64,000 bases of DNA, from the NCBI RefSeq assembly GCF_019029495.1, contig NZ_JAERQM010000004.1:122197-186196 (forward strand), read 5' to 3'. Below, one piece after another: positions 1 to 8,068 of the stretch (positions are counted from its first letter, which is position 1; the number at the start of each line of letters is the position of its first letter). The DNA comes from Falsiroseomonas oleicola. Lineage in GTDB: Bacteria; Pseudomonadota; Alphaproteobacteria; Acetobacterales; Acetobacteraceae. The notes below the pieces were generated by a model, which saw only the letters and a program-made list of their open reading frames with translations, ran no database searches and was not told where the DNA came from. A program made the position numbers and the translations under genes.

Positions 1-274
1 CCAGGCCGAGGCGGCGGGCCAGCAGCACGGCGGTGCCGACATTGGGATGGCCGGCGAAGGGCAGTTCGCGCAGCGTGGTGAAGATGCGGATGCGCGCGCG
101 GGCCGTGGCAGCCTCGGCGGCGAGCACGAAGACCGTCTCGCTCAGGTTGAATTCGCGCGCGATGGCCTGCATCGCGCGCGTCTCCAGCGCCGCCGCGCCG
201 TAGACCACCGCCAGCGGGTTGCCGCCGTGGCGGGTGGTGGTGAAGACATCGCAGGTCTCGAAGTCGAGAGGCAT
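1..274 (-). CDS. PhzF-family epimerase/isomerase-like protein, N-terminal part (cut by window edge)
   Basis: This open frame begins with an ATG at 274 and runs leftwards off the window with no stop, giving 91 residues of a protein family usually near 280-300. The visible part reads like the first half of the PhzF fold: an N-terminal strand, the segment GGNPLAVV, the helix with FNLSETVF, and the signature RELPFAGHPNVGTA that lies near the active site. PhzF-family enzymes carry out proton transfers in small-molecule metabolism; the substrate cannot be told from this fragment. It is transcribed in the same direction as the SDR gene upstream but is separated from it by about 118 bases with a strong hairpin, so it is probably a separate unit. 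Family assignment is firm; function is open. Confidence 0.8.
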   Translation of the reverse strand, partial: MPLDFETCDVFTTTRHGGNPLAVVYGAAALETRAMQAIAREFNLSETVFVLAAEAATARARIRIFTTLRELPFAGHPNVGTAVLLARRLGL

Positions 275-337
275 GAAGGCGGTCCATCCGTGGCGCCGGG
301 CCAGTCCTTCATCCCCAGCCCGTCATCCAGGGTCAAT

Positions 338-374
338 GGCGGAGGATCGCCGGTCCTGCCGATCCTCCTCCGCC
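338..374 (-). terminator. GC-rich hairpin downstream of the SDR gene
   Basis: An imperfect inverted repeat pairs GGCGGAGGATCG with CGATCCTCCTCCGCC across a 10-base loop; one arm carries three extra bases. It lies between the SDR stop and the PhzF start, both on the minus strand. There is no run of T after it, so it is at best a weak intrinsic terminator or an RNA 3' end stabiliser. Confidence 0.4.
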
Positions 375-392
375 TTCAACGGCCGAGGCGTC

Positions 393-1403
393 TCAGCCCC
401 GATAATACTGCGGCCGCGTCAGCACGCTCACCGCCGCGACACCCGCCGCCAGCACGCCCAGCGCCGTGCCCGGATTCCGCAGCGCCTTGTTGTACAGGCT
501 ATGGCTGAACTGGTGCCCCTGGTCGCCGTAGCGATCCCCGTCCTCGCCCGCGCTGTGCAGGTTGTCCGGCGTATCGCGCGGCGGCCGGCCCGGCTGCTTC
601 GCGGTCTTGTAGTAGCTGTAGGTGAAGATCCGGTCGGTCAGGCTCGGCACCATCCGCGCGGCGGCCACCATGCCGCGGCCCCAGCCGCCGACGATGCGGT
701 TGCGCGTCGGGTGTTCCGCCGCATGCAGCACGGCCCGCGCCACAACCTCCGGCGCATAGACCGGCGGCGGCACCTGGCTGGCCTCGTCCATATAGTTCTT
801 CGCATGCTCGCCGAAGGGCGTGTCGATGCCGGAGGGTTGGATCAGCGTGATGGCGACCGGCGCATCCTCATGCAGCATCTCCATCCGCAGGCTGTCGGTG
901 AATCCCTTCACCGCATGCTTGGTGGCGGTATAGGCGCCCAGCAGCGGAGACGGCATGTCGGAGGAGATGGAGCCGATATTGATCAGCGCCCCACCGCGGC
1001 CTTTCAGTTCCTTCAAGGCCACCAGGGAGCCATGCACGACGCCCCAGTAATTGGTCTGGAAGATGCGGTGGTGATCCTCCGGCGTCATTTCCTCCAGCGT
1101 CGCATAGACGCCGATGCCGGCATTGTTCACCCAGGTGTCGAAGCCGCCGAATTCACGCCGCGCAACCTCCGCGATGCGATCCACATCCTCCCGCACCCCC
1201 ACATCGGCGACGACGGTGGCGCAGCGGCCGCCGCCCTCGCGGATGCCGGCGCAGATCTCCGCCAGCGCCGCCTCGTTCCGCGCCGCGAGCACCACGGCGG
1301 CACCGCGCGCCGCGGCCCTGCAGGCGGTGGTGAGGCCGATGCCGGAGGTGGCGCCGGTGATGACGATGACCTGCTCGGCCAGGGGCTTCAGCTTGATTGT
1401 CAT
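393..1403 (-). CDS. SDR-family oxidoreductase with C-terminal extension
   Basis: A classical short-chain dehydrogenase of 336 residues. The NAD(P)-binding TGATSGIG motif is at residues 16-23, NNAG at 93-96, the catalytic serine in GSISS near 145, and YTATK (Tyr158, Lys162) completes the catalytic set. The core ends near residue 250. About 80 further residues are unusual for the family and end in a short hydrophobic stretch close to the C terminus, possibly a membrane contact. I chose the ATG at 1403, preceded by GGGAG, rather than an in-frame ATG at 1457, because the Rossmann strand begins right after it. The substrate is not predictable. It stands alone, with a hairpin downstream. Confidence 0.85.
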   Translation of the reverse strand: MTIKLKPLAEQVIVITGATSGIGLTTACRAAARGAAVVLAARNEAALAEICAGIREGGGRCATVVADVGVREDVDRIAEVARREFGGFDTWVNNAGIGVYATLEEMTPEDHHRIFQTNYWGVVHGSLVALKELKGRGGALINIGSISSDMPSPLLGAYTATKHAVKGFTDSLRMEMLHEDAPVAITLIQPSGIDTPFGEHAKNYMDEASQVPPPVYAPEVVARAVLHAAEHPTRNRIVGGWGRGMVAAARMVPSLTDRIFTYSYYKTAKQPGRPPRDTPDNLHSAGEDGDRYGDQGHQFSHSLYNKALRNPGTALGVLAAGVAAVSVLTRPQYYRG

Positions 1404-1529
1404 GTCGCTTGTCTCCCATTCGGGCGCGCGCATCGCCGCGCGCCGGTGGGGATTCAACCGATGACCCTGCCGGCTGTTGCAGCCGCCTGAACGCCTCGTG
1501 ACCCTGCAACCATACCGGTCAGCGGCGGG

Positions 1530-1829
1530 TCAGATGAACTGCCCCCGCAGGAATCCCAGAGCGGGCAGGGGGGTCCAGGCCTTGGGCAGGTCGGTGCGGC
1601 GAATCGGCGCCACGCTGTAATGCGGCACCGGCTGCTTCGAGCGCCGCAGGAAATCCTCATAGGCCGCGACCTGCTGCGCCCGCCAGGCCCGGTCCTCCAG
1701 CGCCGCCATCCGGTTGCGGTAGATATTGGCCACGCGGGATTTGCGCCCCGCCGTGGCGATCACCGCCCAGAGCGTGTCGTCGTCTCGGGCACCGGAGGGT
1801 AACGGGCCGACGGGGGACAGGTGCTGCAC
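1530..1829 (-). CDS. Hypothetical protein, 99 residues
   Basis: A small ORF with codon use like its neighbours and no signal peptide or membrane segment. It has a helical, Arg/Gln-rich middle (residues 40-65) and a proline-containing C terminus. I do not recognise a family. It lies upstream of the SDR gene on the same strand, 126 bases away, and is divergent from the glutathione transferase. The start is uncertain; several downstream codons could serve. Confidence 0.5.
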   Translation of the reverse strand: MQHLSPVGPLPSGARDDDTLWAVIATAGRKSRVANIYRNRMAALEDRAWRAQQVAAYEDFLRRSKQPVPHYSVAPIRRTDLPKAWTPLPALGFLRGQFI

Positions 1830-1946
1830 AGCGGTCAGGCTCGCAAACCAGCCGCCACCGGGTCAAGCGCCACCGCTGTCACAGGACCGGGCTTTTCGCC
1901 GGCCGCGGGGCGTGGGATCAAACCTTCCAGCAAGGAGACGTATCGC

Positions 1947-2576
1947 ATGATCGACCTCTACACCTGGAACACCCCCAACGGCCGCAAGATCTCCGTGGCG
2001 CTGGAGGAGATGGGGCTGCCCTACGCCGTCCATACGGTGAACATCTCGAAGAACGAGCAGTTCGAGCCGGCCTTCCTGAAGATCTCCCCGAACAACCGCA
2101 TTCCGGCGATCACCGACCCGGACGGGCCGGACGGGCAGCCGATCAGCGTCTTCGAATCGGGCGCCATTCTTCTGTACCTGGCGGAAAAGACTGGGAAATT
2201 CCTGCCGAAGGACACGCGCGGCAAGGTCGCCGTGACGGAATGGCTGATGTGGCAAATGGGCGGCTTCGGCCCGATGCCCGGCCAGGTGCACCACTTCCTG
2301 ATGCAGCCGGAAGGCCCCGCCCGCGACTACGGTTTTGCGCGCTACCACAACGAGACCAAGCGCCTGTACGGCGTGCTGGACCGCCGCCTGGCCGGCCGCG
2401 ACTTCGTGGCGACCGAAGGCGAGCCCAGCATCGCCGATTTCGCGATCCTGGGCTGGGCCTGGCGGCATGAGCGTCATGAGGTCCCCTTCGACGACCTGCC
2501 CCATGTCGCCGCCTGGTATGAGCGCATGATGGCGCGCCCGGCCGTCCAGCGCGGCTTCGAGATCCCGCTGTCCTGA
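1947..2576 (+). CDS. Glutathione S-transferase, YfcG/YghU-like
   Basis: A 209-residue cytosolic glutathione transferase. The N-terminal thioredoxin-like domain starts YTWNTPNGRKIS, which matches the TxNGxK active-site pattern of the disulfide-bond-reductase (Nu/YfcG) group rather than a catalytic tyrosine or serine. It is followed by the cis-proline segment NNRIPAI near residue 52 and the glutathione-binding FESGAIL. The C-terminal helical domain contains SIADFAILGWAWRH, the conserved helix-capping region. The ATG at 1947 is preceded by AAGGAGA at 1932-1938, which sets the start; a longer frame upstream has no such site. Likely role: glutathione-dependent reduction of disulfides or peroxides. 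Confidence 0.92.
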   Translation: MIDLYTWNTPNGRKISVALEEMGLPYAVHTVNISKNEQFEPAFLKISPNNRIPAITDPDGPDGQPISVFESGAILLYLAEKTGKFLPKDTRGKVAVTEWLMWQMGGFGPMPGQVHHFLMQPEGPARDYGFARYHNETKRLYGVLDRRLAGRDFVATEGEPSIADFAILGWAWRHERHEVPFDDLPHVAAWYERMMARPAVQRGFEIPLS

Positions 2577-2665
2577 CGATGAAGGAACCGGGGCGGGCGC
2601 GCTTGCCCCCCCGGTTCCGTCCCGCTATGAACACCCGGCATACGTCGTGCAACTTCACACCCTGA

Positions 2666-2757
2666 GGAGGGGTGGCCGAGTGGCTGAAGGCGACGGTTTG
2701 CTAAACCGTTATAGGGGTTAAACCCTATCGAGGGTTCGAATCCCTTCCCCTCCTCCA
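2666..2757 (+). tRNA. tRNA-Ser(GCU)
   Basis: A complete class II cloverleaf with a 7-bp acceptor stem (GGAGGGG with CCCCTCC), anticodon stem ACGGT/ACCGT, loop TTGCTAA and anticodon GCT at 2700-2702. A long variable arm (AGGGG paired with a CCCTA-side arm) is typical of serine tRNAs. The T arm holds GGTTCGAATCC, and CCA is encoded at 2755-2757. It reads serine AGC/AGU codons. Confidence 0.96.
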
Positions 2758-2794
2758 GTTCAATTCACACGGACCGCAACGGCCGCGGCGCGCC

Positions 2795-3556
2795 TCAGAC
2801 CCAGGCCGGCGCCGGGTCATAGCGCGCAAACCGAAAAATCAGCCCGTCGGGCGGCGCTGTCTGCCCGGCCTTGGCGCGGTCCAGACCCTCCAGCACCTGG
2901 CGCGGCCAGGTGACAGGGCGGCGGCCCTGGCCGACCTCATACAGCGTGCCGACCAGGTTGCGGACCTGATGGTGCAGGAAGCTGCGGGCTTCCGCGATCA
3001 CATGCACCTCCTCCCCCAGCCGCACCACATCCAGCCGGTCCAGCGTGCGCACGGGCGACTTCGCCTGGCAGGCGGCGGCGCGATAGGCTGAGAAATCGTG
3101 CCGGCCGAGCAGCATCTGGGCTGCCTCGTGCATCGCATCGGCATCCAGCCGGCGCTTCACATGCCACAGCTTCGCCGCCTCCATCGCCGGCCGCGCCGGG
3201 CGGTTGAGGATGCGGTAGCGATAGCCCCGGCCGAGGCAGTCGAAGCGCGCGGACCAGTCCGGCGCCACGCGGGCGGCCGCCAGCACCACGACGGGATGCG
3301 GCTGGGTCCGGAAATTGATGGCATCCCGCACCCGCTCCGGCGGCAGGTCCAGCGCCAGCTCGATATCCGCCACGGCGCCTTCCGCATGCACGCCGGCATC
3401 GGTGCGGCCAGAGGCGGTGGCGACGGGCAGCACGCCATGGTTCAGCGGCGCCGCGGCCTCCTCCAGCAGTTTCTGCACGCTGGGCAGGGCGTTCTGGCGC
3501 TGCCAGCCGCAGAAATGCGTGCCGTCATATTCCAGCAGCAGCGCGTAGCGCGGCAT
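2795..3556 (-). CDS. truA: tRNA pseudouridine(38-40) synthase TruA
   Basis: A full-length TruA of 253 residues. It converts uridines 38-40 of the tRNA anticodon arm to pseudouridine. It shows the opening LLLEYDGTHFCGWQRQ, the catalytic aspartate in SGRTDAGVHA (Asp53), FxAR-like RNA-binding segments, and the late FLHHQVRN motif that contacts the tRNA. The stop is 2 bases from the start of the next gene in the row (order def, fmt, truA on the minus strand), so all three are probably cotranscribed. This grouping of translation genes is common in alphaproteobacteria. Confidence 0.96.
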   Translation of the reverse strand: MPRYALLLEYDGTHFCGWQRQNALPSVQKLLEEAAAPLNHGVLPVATASGRTDAGVHAEGAVADIELALDLPPERVRDAINFRTQPHPVVVLAAARVAPDWSARFDCLGRGYRYRILNRPARPAMEAAKLWHVKRRLDADAMHEAAQMLLGRHDFSAYRAAACQAKSPVRTLDRLDVVRLGEEVHVIAEARSFLHHQVRNLVGTLYEVGQGRRPVTWPRQVLEGLDRAKAGQTAPPDGLIFRFARYDPAPAWV

Positions 3557-3558
3557 GT

Positions 3559-4467
3559 CTATGCGAGTCGGGCGGGCAGGCTGTAGCCGCGCAGCATGGC
3601 CTCGGCCGGCATCGCCGCGCGGCCGGGGCGTTGCAGGCGCAGCAGGCGCAGGGCGCCTTCGCCACAGGCCACGACATCTGGCGCCAGCAAGGTGCCGGGG
3701 GCGCCTGCGCCGGCCACCGGCTCCGCCGCATGCAGCCGCAAAACCTCCTCGCCCACCTGGAAGTAGCAGCCGGGCCAGGGGGTGAGGGCGCGGATGCGGC
3801 GGTCCAGCGCCGCGGCGGGCTGGGTCCAGTCCAGCCGCCCATCCGCCTTGGCGAGCTTCGGCGCATAGGTCACGCCGTCTTCCGGCTGCGGCGTTGCCGG
3901 CGGGTCTTCGTCCAGGGCGCGCAGGACCAGCCGCGCGCCGATTTCCGACAGTGCGTCATGCAGTTCGGGCGTGGTGGTGCGCGGGCCGATCGGGGTGGCC
4001 TCGGCCAGCAGCATCGGGCCGGTGTCCAGCCCTTCCTCCATCTGCATGATGGTCACGCCGGATTCCGCATCCCCGGCCAGGATCGCCGCCTGGATCGGCC
4101 CCGCCCCGCGCCAGCGCGGCAGCAGGGAGGCATGGATGTTCAGGCAGCCGCGCTTCGGCGCCGCCAGCATCGCCGGCGGCAGGATCAGCCCATAGGCCGC
4201 GACCACCGCGACATCGAGGTCGAGCGCCGCAAAGGCCGCATGTTCCGCCACATCCCGCTTCACCCGCGCCGGCGTGCGGACCGGCAGGCCGAGTTCCAGC
4301 GCTGCGCGATGCACCGGGCAGGGGGTTTCCTTCTGGCCACGCCCGGCCGGCTTCGGCGGCTGGGCATAGACGCAGGCGATGTCATGCCCCGCCGCATGCA
4401 GCGCCCGCAGGGCCGGGACCGAAAAATCGGGGCTGCCCATGAAGGCAAGGCGGAGCTTGCGGCTCAC
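3559..4467 (-). CDS. fmt: Methionyl-tRNA formyltransferase
   Basis: Fmt transfers a formyl group from 10-formyl-THF to initiator Met-tRNA. The 302-residue protein is full length. The N-terminal formyltransferase domain carries the nucleotide-fold start [14 protein letters not shown], the catalytic [15 protein letters not shown] (Asn, His, Ser), and the GLDTGPML segment with the catalytic aspartate. The C-terminal OB-like domain begins around residue 205. The motif has GAGP where most members have GAAP, a mild change. Its ATG overlaps the def stop by four bases (ATGA), so translation is coupled to def. Confidence 0.96.
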   Translation of the reverse strand: MSRKLRLAFMGSPDFSVPALRALHAAGHDIACVYAQPPKPAGRGQKETPCPVHRAALELGLPVRTPARVKRDVAEHAAFAALDLDVAVVAAYGLILPPAMLAAPKRGCLNIHASLLPRWRGAGPIQAAILAGDAESGVTIMQMEEGLDTGPMLLAEATPIGPRTTTPELHDALSEIGARLVLRALDEDPPATPQPEDGVTYAPKLAKADGRLDWTQPAAALDRRIRALTPWPGCYFQVGEEVLRLHAAEPVAGAGAPGTLLAPDVVACGEGALRLLRLQRPGRAAMPAEAMLRGYSLPARLA

Positions 4468-4997
4468 TCCTTGTCCTGCGCCTTCAGCTTCAACTCCTTG
4501 GCCAGCTTGCGCAGCAGCATGTTGCGCTTCAGCGCCGAGATGTGGTCGACGAAGAGCACGCCATCCAGATGGTCGATCTCATGCTGAAGGCAGGCGGCCA
4601 GCAAGCCATCGCCCTCGATCTCCTTCTTCGCGCCGTTCAGGTCCAGGTAGCGCACCTTCACCCGGGCCGGGCGCGTGACATCGGCATATTGGCCGGGCAG
4701 GGAGAGGCAGCCTTCCTCCCGCACCGCCTGCTCGTTGCTCTCCGCGACGATTTCCGGGTTCACCAGCACCATCGGCGCCGGCACGTCGTTCTCGTGCAGG
4801 TCGAGCACCACCAGGCGCAGCATCTCCCCCACCTGCGGCGCCGCCAGGCCGATGCCGGGGGCCTTGTACATGGTGGCCAGCATGCGGGCCGAGAGGTCCG
4901 GGATGCGCGCATCCCCCGCCGCCACCGGCCTGGCCTTGGCGCGCAGCCGGGGATCGGGGACGAAGAGGATGGGCAGAAGTTCGGGTGCGGAGGTCAT
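4464..4997 (-). CDS. def: Peptide deformylase 1
   Basis: A metalloenzyme that removes the formyl group from nascent proteins. All three signature motifs are present: [18 protein letters not shown] with the metal-binding Cys, and QHEIDHLDG with two metal-binding His and the catalytic Glu. The length of 177 residues fits the family. An ATG seven codons upstream (5018) is possible; I prefer 4997 because the family begins close to this point. Neither site has a good ribosome-binding sequence. First gene of the def-fmt-truA row. A second, more divergent deformylase lies at 14649. Confidence 0.94.
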   Translation of the reverse strand: MTSAPELLPILFVPDPRLRAKARPVAAGDARIPDLSARMLATMYKAPGIGLAAPQVGEMLRLVVLDLHENDVPAPMVLVNPEIVAESNEQAVREEGCLSLPGQYADVTRPARVKVRYLDLNGAKKEIEGDGLLAACLQHEIDHLDGVLFVDHISALKRNMLLRKLAKELKLKAQDKE

Positions 4998-5107
4998 CTC
5001 GATCGCTTGCCCACGCATGGCGGGCTGTCAGGGGCGGGCAGGGCCGGCAGAGGTAGCCCCGCCTTGCCCCCCTTGCAACGGCCGCCCATGGCGCCAAAAT
5101 TGGGAAG

Positions 5108-5171
5108 GCGGGGTGCCTTTGGGCCCCGCGACACCAAGGCTTCGCTCCTGAGCGAGGAGGCAACTGATCGA
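5108..5171 (+). promoter_or_regulatory. Candidate ROSE-like RNA thermometer in the hsp20 leader
   Basis: Two stem-loops can form directly before the hsp20 start. The first pairs GCGGGG (5108-5113) with CCCCGC (5124-5129). The second pairs CTCCT (5145-5149) with AGGAG (5155-5159) around a five-base loop, which would hide the Shine-Dalgarno sequence AGGAGG at 5155-5160. The 5' side also contains TCGCT (5142-5146), matching the UYGCU motif found opposite the Shine-Dalgarno in ROSE heat-sensing leaders of alphaproteobacterial hsp20 genes. The structure is seen in sequence; thermal control is inferred. Confidence 0.45.
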
Positions 5172-5642
5172 ATGTCACGACCATCCCTGTTCGGCTCGCC
5201 TTTGTTCCTCGGCTTCGACCATCTCGAACAGATGCTCGACCGGGTGCAGAAAAGTGCCGATGGCTACCCGCCCTATAATATCGAGCAGACCGCCGAGACG
5301 CGGCTGCGCATCACCCTGGCGGTCGCCGGCTTTTCCATGGACGACCTGCAGATCACGCAGGAAGACAACCAGTTGGTGATCCGCGGGCGGCAGCGCGATG
5401 ATTCCGAGGGCCGCATCTTCCTGCATCGCGGCATCGCCGCGCGGCAATTCCAGCGGGCCTTCGTGCTTGCGGAAGGCATCGAGGTGGAAGGCGCCTGGCT
5501 GGATAACGGCCTGCTGCATGTCGACCTGCAACGTCCGCTGCCCGAGGTGCGGGTGAAGACAATCCAGATCGCCACCCGTGGCAACGGCCCGCAGCGCCCC
5601 GTGGTGGGGCAGGCGGCCGAAGGAAGACTGAAGGAAAGCTGA
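5172..5642 (+). CDS. Small heat-shock protein, Hsp20 (IbpA-like)
   Basis: A cytosolic holdase chaperone of 156 residues that binds unfolding proteins. The alpha-crystallin domain spans about residues 35-130: it starts YNIEQTAETRLRITLAVAGF, contains the strand pair with LVIRGRQ, the GIAARQFQRAF segment and the turn WLDNGLLHVDL. The N terminus SLFGSPLFLGFDHLEQMLD is typical of class A alphaproteobacterial Hsp20. The start at 5172 is set by GAGGAGG eleven bases upstream; the much longer open frame upstream is not coding. DUF1150 follows, as is usual for these genes. Confidence 0.95.
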   Translation: MSRPSLFGSPLFLGFDHLEQMLDRVQKSADGYPPYNIEQTAETRLRITLAVAGFSMDDLQITQEDNQLVIRGRQRDDSEGRIFLHRGIAARQFQRAFVLAEGIEVEGAWLDNGLLHVDLQRPLPEVRVKTIQIATRGNGPQRPVVGQAAEGRLKES

Positions 5643-5703
5643 CGGCTTTCACGCGTTAGGTCAGGCACCGGCCTGGAACAGGCGGTGCCGGAAGGAGAAG
5701 ACG

Positions 5704-5958
5704 ATGTCCGATTTCGATGGTGGCGCCGAGGCCGGCCCGGTGGTGTTGAGCCCGATGACGCTGCGCAGCCTGTCCAACCTGGATTTCGCGCGGCTCGGCG
5801 CGGATGCCGTGGCCTATCTGCGCCCGGTGGTGATGAACGGAGCGCTGGCTTTCTCGATCCATGCCGCGGATGGCACGCCGATCGGCGCCGCGCCCAATGC
5901 CGACCTTGCCGCCGCGGCGATCCGCCAGCACGACATGGAGCCGATGCTGGTGCATTGA
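5704..5958 (+). CDS. DUF1150 family protein
   Basis: A small protein of 84 residues matching the DUF1150 pattern: a middle FARLGADAVAYLRPV, then FSIHAADGTPIG and an ending close to DMEPMLVH. The family is almost confined to alphaproteobacteria and very often lies directly behind hsp20, as here, suggesting a stress-linked role; its biochemical function is unknown. GGAAGGAG lies before the ATG. The 61-base gap after hsp20 holds a strong stem-loop (5668-5691) that could separate the two messages by processing or partial termination. Confidence 0.88.
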   Translation: MSDFDGGAEAGPVVLSPMTLRSLSNLDFARLGADAVAYLRPVVMNGALAFSIHAADGTPIGAAPNADLAAAAIRQHDMEPMLVH

Positions 5959-5964
5959 TGCAGT

Positions 5965-5990
5965 CCCTCTCCCCCGAACGGGGGAGAGGG
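5965..5990. terminator. Bidirectional hairpin between convergent genes
   Basis: A near-perfect 12-bp inverted repeat pairs CCCTCTCCCCCG with CGGGGGAGAGGG. It sits between the convergent DUF1150 and TctC genes and so can end both transcripts, although no T-run follows. The same CCCTCTCC/GGAGAGGG core recurs at 30517, 31999 and 32121, so it may be a mobile palindrome used as a terminator. Confidence 0.6.
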
Positions 5991-6001
5991 ATCAGGCAGC
6001 T

Positions 6002-7012
6002 TCAGTCCAGCGTCGCGCCCGACGCCTCGACCAGCCCCTTCCAGAACTCCTCCTGCGCCCGCAGATAGGTGCCGTAGGCTGCCGGGCTTTCGTCCCAGAC
6101 GGGCGTGAAGCCCAGCGGCTCCATCCGCGCCTTGAAGTCGTCGGACCGCGCGATCTGCACCAACGCCTCATGCAGGCGGGCGACCACGGGCTCCGGCGTG
6201 CCGGCCGGCGCGTTCACCGCGTACCAGCTTTGCATGTCGATGCCCTGGTTCGGGAACAGCTCCTTCATGCTCGGGATCTCGCGCAGCTCCGGCACATAGG
6301 TCACGCGGTCGGCGGAGCCCACGGCGAGCGCCCGGAAGCGGCCTTCCCGCACATGCGGCATCAGCGCCGGGATCACGTCGAACATCATGTCGATGTTGCC
6401 GGCCAGCAGGTCGGCGATGGCGGGGCCGCCGCCACGATAGGGCACATGGGTGATCTCCATGCCCGCCGCCGCGTTGATCCGCGCGAGCGTCAGGTGGCTG
6501 ACCGTGCCGGCGCCGGAGGAGCCCATGGTGACGGCCCCGCGTTCGCGCTTCGCCGCGGCGACCAGATCCGCGAAGCTGCGCCAGGGCCGCTCCGCATTCA
6601 CCACCAGCAGCACTGTGCCCGTGGTCACGCGCGTCACCGGCGTCAGGTCGCGGATCGGATCGAAGGGCATGGAGCGGCGGAACAGGAACTTGTTGGCCGC
6701 CAGGATCGTCGCGGTGCCGAGCAGCACGGTATAGCCATCCTTCGGCGCCTTCGCGACGACGTCGCCGCCGATATTGCCGCCGGCGCCACCGCGATTGTCC
6801 ACCGTGATGGTCTGGCCGAGGATCGGCTGAAGCCGCTCCGCCAGCAGGCGTGCCGTGATGTCCACGGCGCCGCCGGGCGCGAAGGGGACGACGATTCGAA
6901 CCGGCCGCTGCGGCCAATTGCCCTGGGCCAGGGCGGGCGTGGCCAGGGGCACGAGGGGAAGCGCCGCGGCGGCGCCCAGAAGCTGGCGACGGGTTGGGAA
7001 TGGCAGGGGCAA
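6002..7012 (-). CDS. Bug/TctC-family extracytoplasmic substrate-binding protein
   Basis: A 336-residue periplasmic receptor of the tripartite tricarboxylate transporter family. The N terminus has a Tat-like signal (RRQLLGAAAALPL ... ATPALAQ). The mature protein starts WPQRPVRIVVPFAPGGAVD, the hallmark of the family, followed by VDNRGGAGGNIG and a SSGAGTVSHL ligand-loop segment. Family members bind carboxylates and related small acids. No TctA or TctB membrane genes are nearby; orphan Bug receptors are common in this lineage, so it probably shares a transporter encoded elsewhere. The ligand is unknown. Confidence 0.92.
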   Translation of the reverse strand: MPLPFPTRRQLLGAAAALPLVPLATPALAQGNWPQRPVRIVVPFAPGGAVDITARLLAERLQPILGQTITVDNRGGAGGNIGGDVVAKAPKDGYTVLLGTATILAANKFLFRRSMPFDPIRDLTPVTRVTTGTVLLVVNAERPWRSFADLVAAAKRERGAVTMGSSGAGTVSHLTLARINAAAGMEITHVPYRGGGPAIADLLAGNIDMMFDVIPALMPHVREGRFRALAVGSADRVTYVPELREIPSMKELFPNQGIDMQSWYAVNAPAGTPEPVVARLHEALVQIARSDDFKARMEPLGFTPVWDESPAAYGTYLRAQEEFWKGLVEASGATLD

Positions 7013-7179
7013 GGGGGAGACTCCACGTGTTCAGGCGCGCACTCAGCCCGGCAGGCGGGGTGCGGTCAATGCGGAACTCGTCTGCCGGCAGGCCTGACAA
7101 TCGGGTGAGAGGCTGTAGGCGGCCTTGTTGCAGACCCTGTTTCGCCATTCTATGCGACCCCTTTGCAGGGCGCGCGGCG

Positions 7180-8049
7180 ATGTCGAAATCAAACAGCGAG
7201 GCGGCAGCCGCCGGGGTCAAGGCGTTCTACCGATCCAAGGCGACCGAGATCGGCGCCATAGGGGGCACCGACGGCACGGGATACGCGCTGCTGATTGCCG
7301 ACATGATCGGCTCGATCATCGACGGCAAGTTCGGGATCAGCGCCGGGACCGGGATTGCCGGCGGCCTCAACATCTTCGCCGGCCTCATCACGCCCGGCTG
7401 CACCCCCGCCATCCCCAATCCGATGTTCATCGCCAACGGGCATGACGAGCCTGTCTGGAGCGCGCTGACCGAGCTTTACCTCGGCGACCGGGCCTGGAAG
7501 GGGATGGGAGCCACGGCGCTGAGCCTGATCGGCATGGGGGCCTCCGTCGGGACCGGCGGGGTGAATGTCGTGGACGTGGCGATGCATGGCAACGCCTCCT
7601 ACTCCACGCTCTGGCATCTGAAGCATCTCGGCCTCATGGCGCACAGCTACAGGCAGACGGTGACCATCTCCGACTGGCTGAAGGTGGTTGTTGCCATGAA
7701 GACGCTGAAACTCACCATCCGCGGCGGGCAGGCGGCCTTCGCCTTCGTGCCGGGGGCCTCGCTGCCGGTCGGCGTCGCGGCGGCGGCGATGAAGGCCGGC
7801 ATCAAGATGTCGGCGACGAACACCTGCCTGATGACGGCGATGGCGATCCACTGGCGCGCCTACCGGGAACAGGTCATCGGCGCCAGCCTGGGGGGCGGCG
7901 GCAAGGCCGAGGGGCCGGCAACGCGCATCTTCGTCGAGGTGCTGAAGCGCCGCGGCCTGGGCCGCTTCTACGGCCATTACGATCCGCTGGGGATGATTCG
8001 GGAGCCGGCGGGCTGGCAGGTGCTGGGGGACAAGATCCTGCAGATCTAG
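7180..8049 (+). CDS. Unrecognised glycine-rich, partly hydrophobic protein (289 residues)
   Basis: I do not recognise this protein. It has no signal peptide, but four or five long apolar, glycine/alanine-rich segments: about residues 38-75 (GYALLIADMIG to LNIFAGLITPG), 108-130 (GMGATALSLIGMGASVGTGG), 178-215 (IRGGQAAFAFVPGASLPVG) and near 222. Between them are ordinary soluble stretches and a charged C terminus. The pattern resembles proteins that insert into membranes, such as pore-forming effectors, but no motif proves this. Codon use is like that of its neighbours. The ATG at 7180 is chosen because the upstream part of the frame has poor composition. It is divergent from the TctC gene and convergent with DUF3891. 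Confidence 0.7.
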   Translation: MSKSNSEAAAAGVKAFYRSKATEIGAIGGTDGTGYALLIADMIGSIIDGKFGISAGTGIAGGLNIFAGLITPGCTPAIPNPMFIANGHDEPVWSALTELYLGDRAWKGMGATALSLIGMGASVGTGGVNVVDVAMHGNASYSTLWHLKHLGLMAHSYRQTVTISDWLKVVVAMKTLKLTIRGGQAAFAFVPGASLPVGVAAAAMKAGIKMSATNTCLMTAMAIHWRAYREQVIGASLGGGGKAEGPATRIFVEVLKRRGLGRFYGHYDPLGMIREPAGWQVLGDKILQI

Positions 8050-8068
8050 ACCCCGGCGGGGCGCTGCC

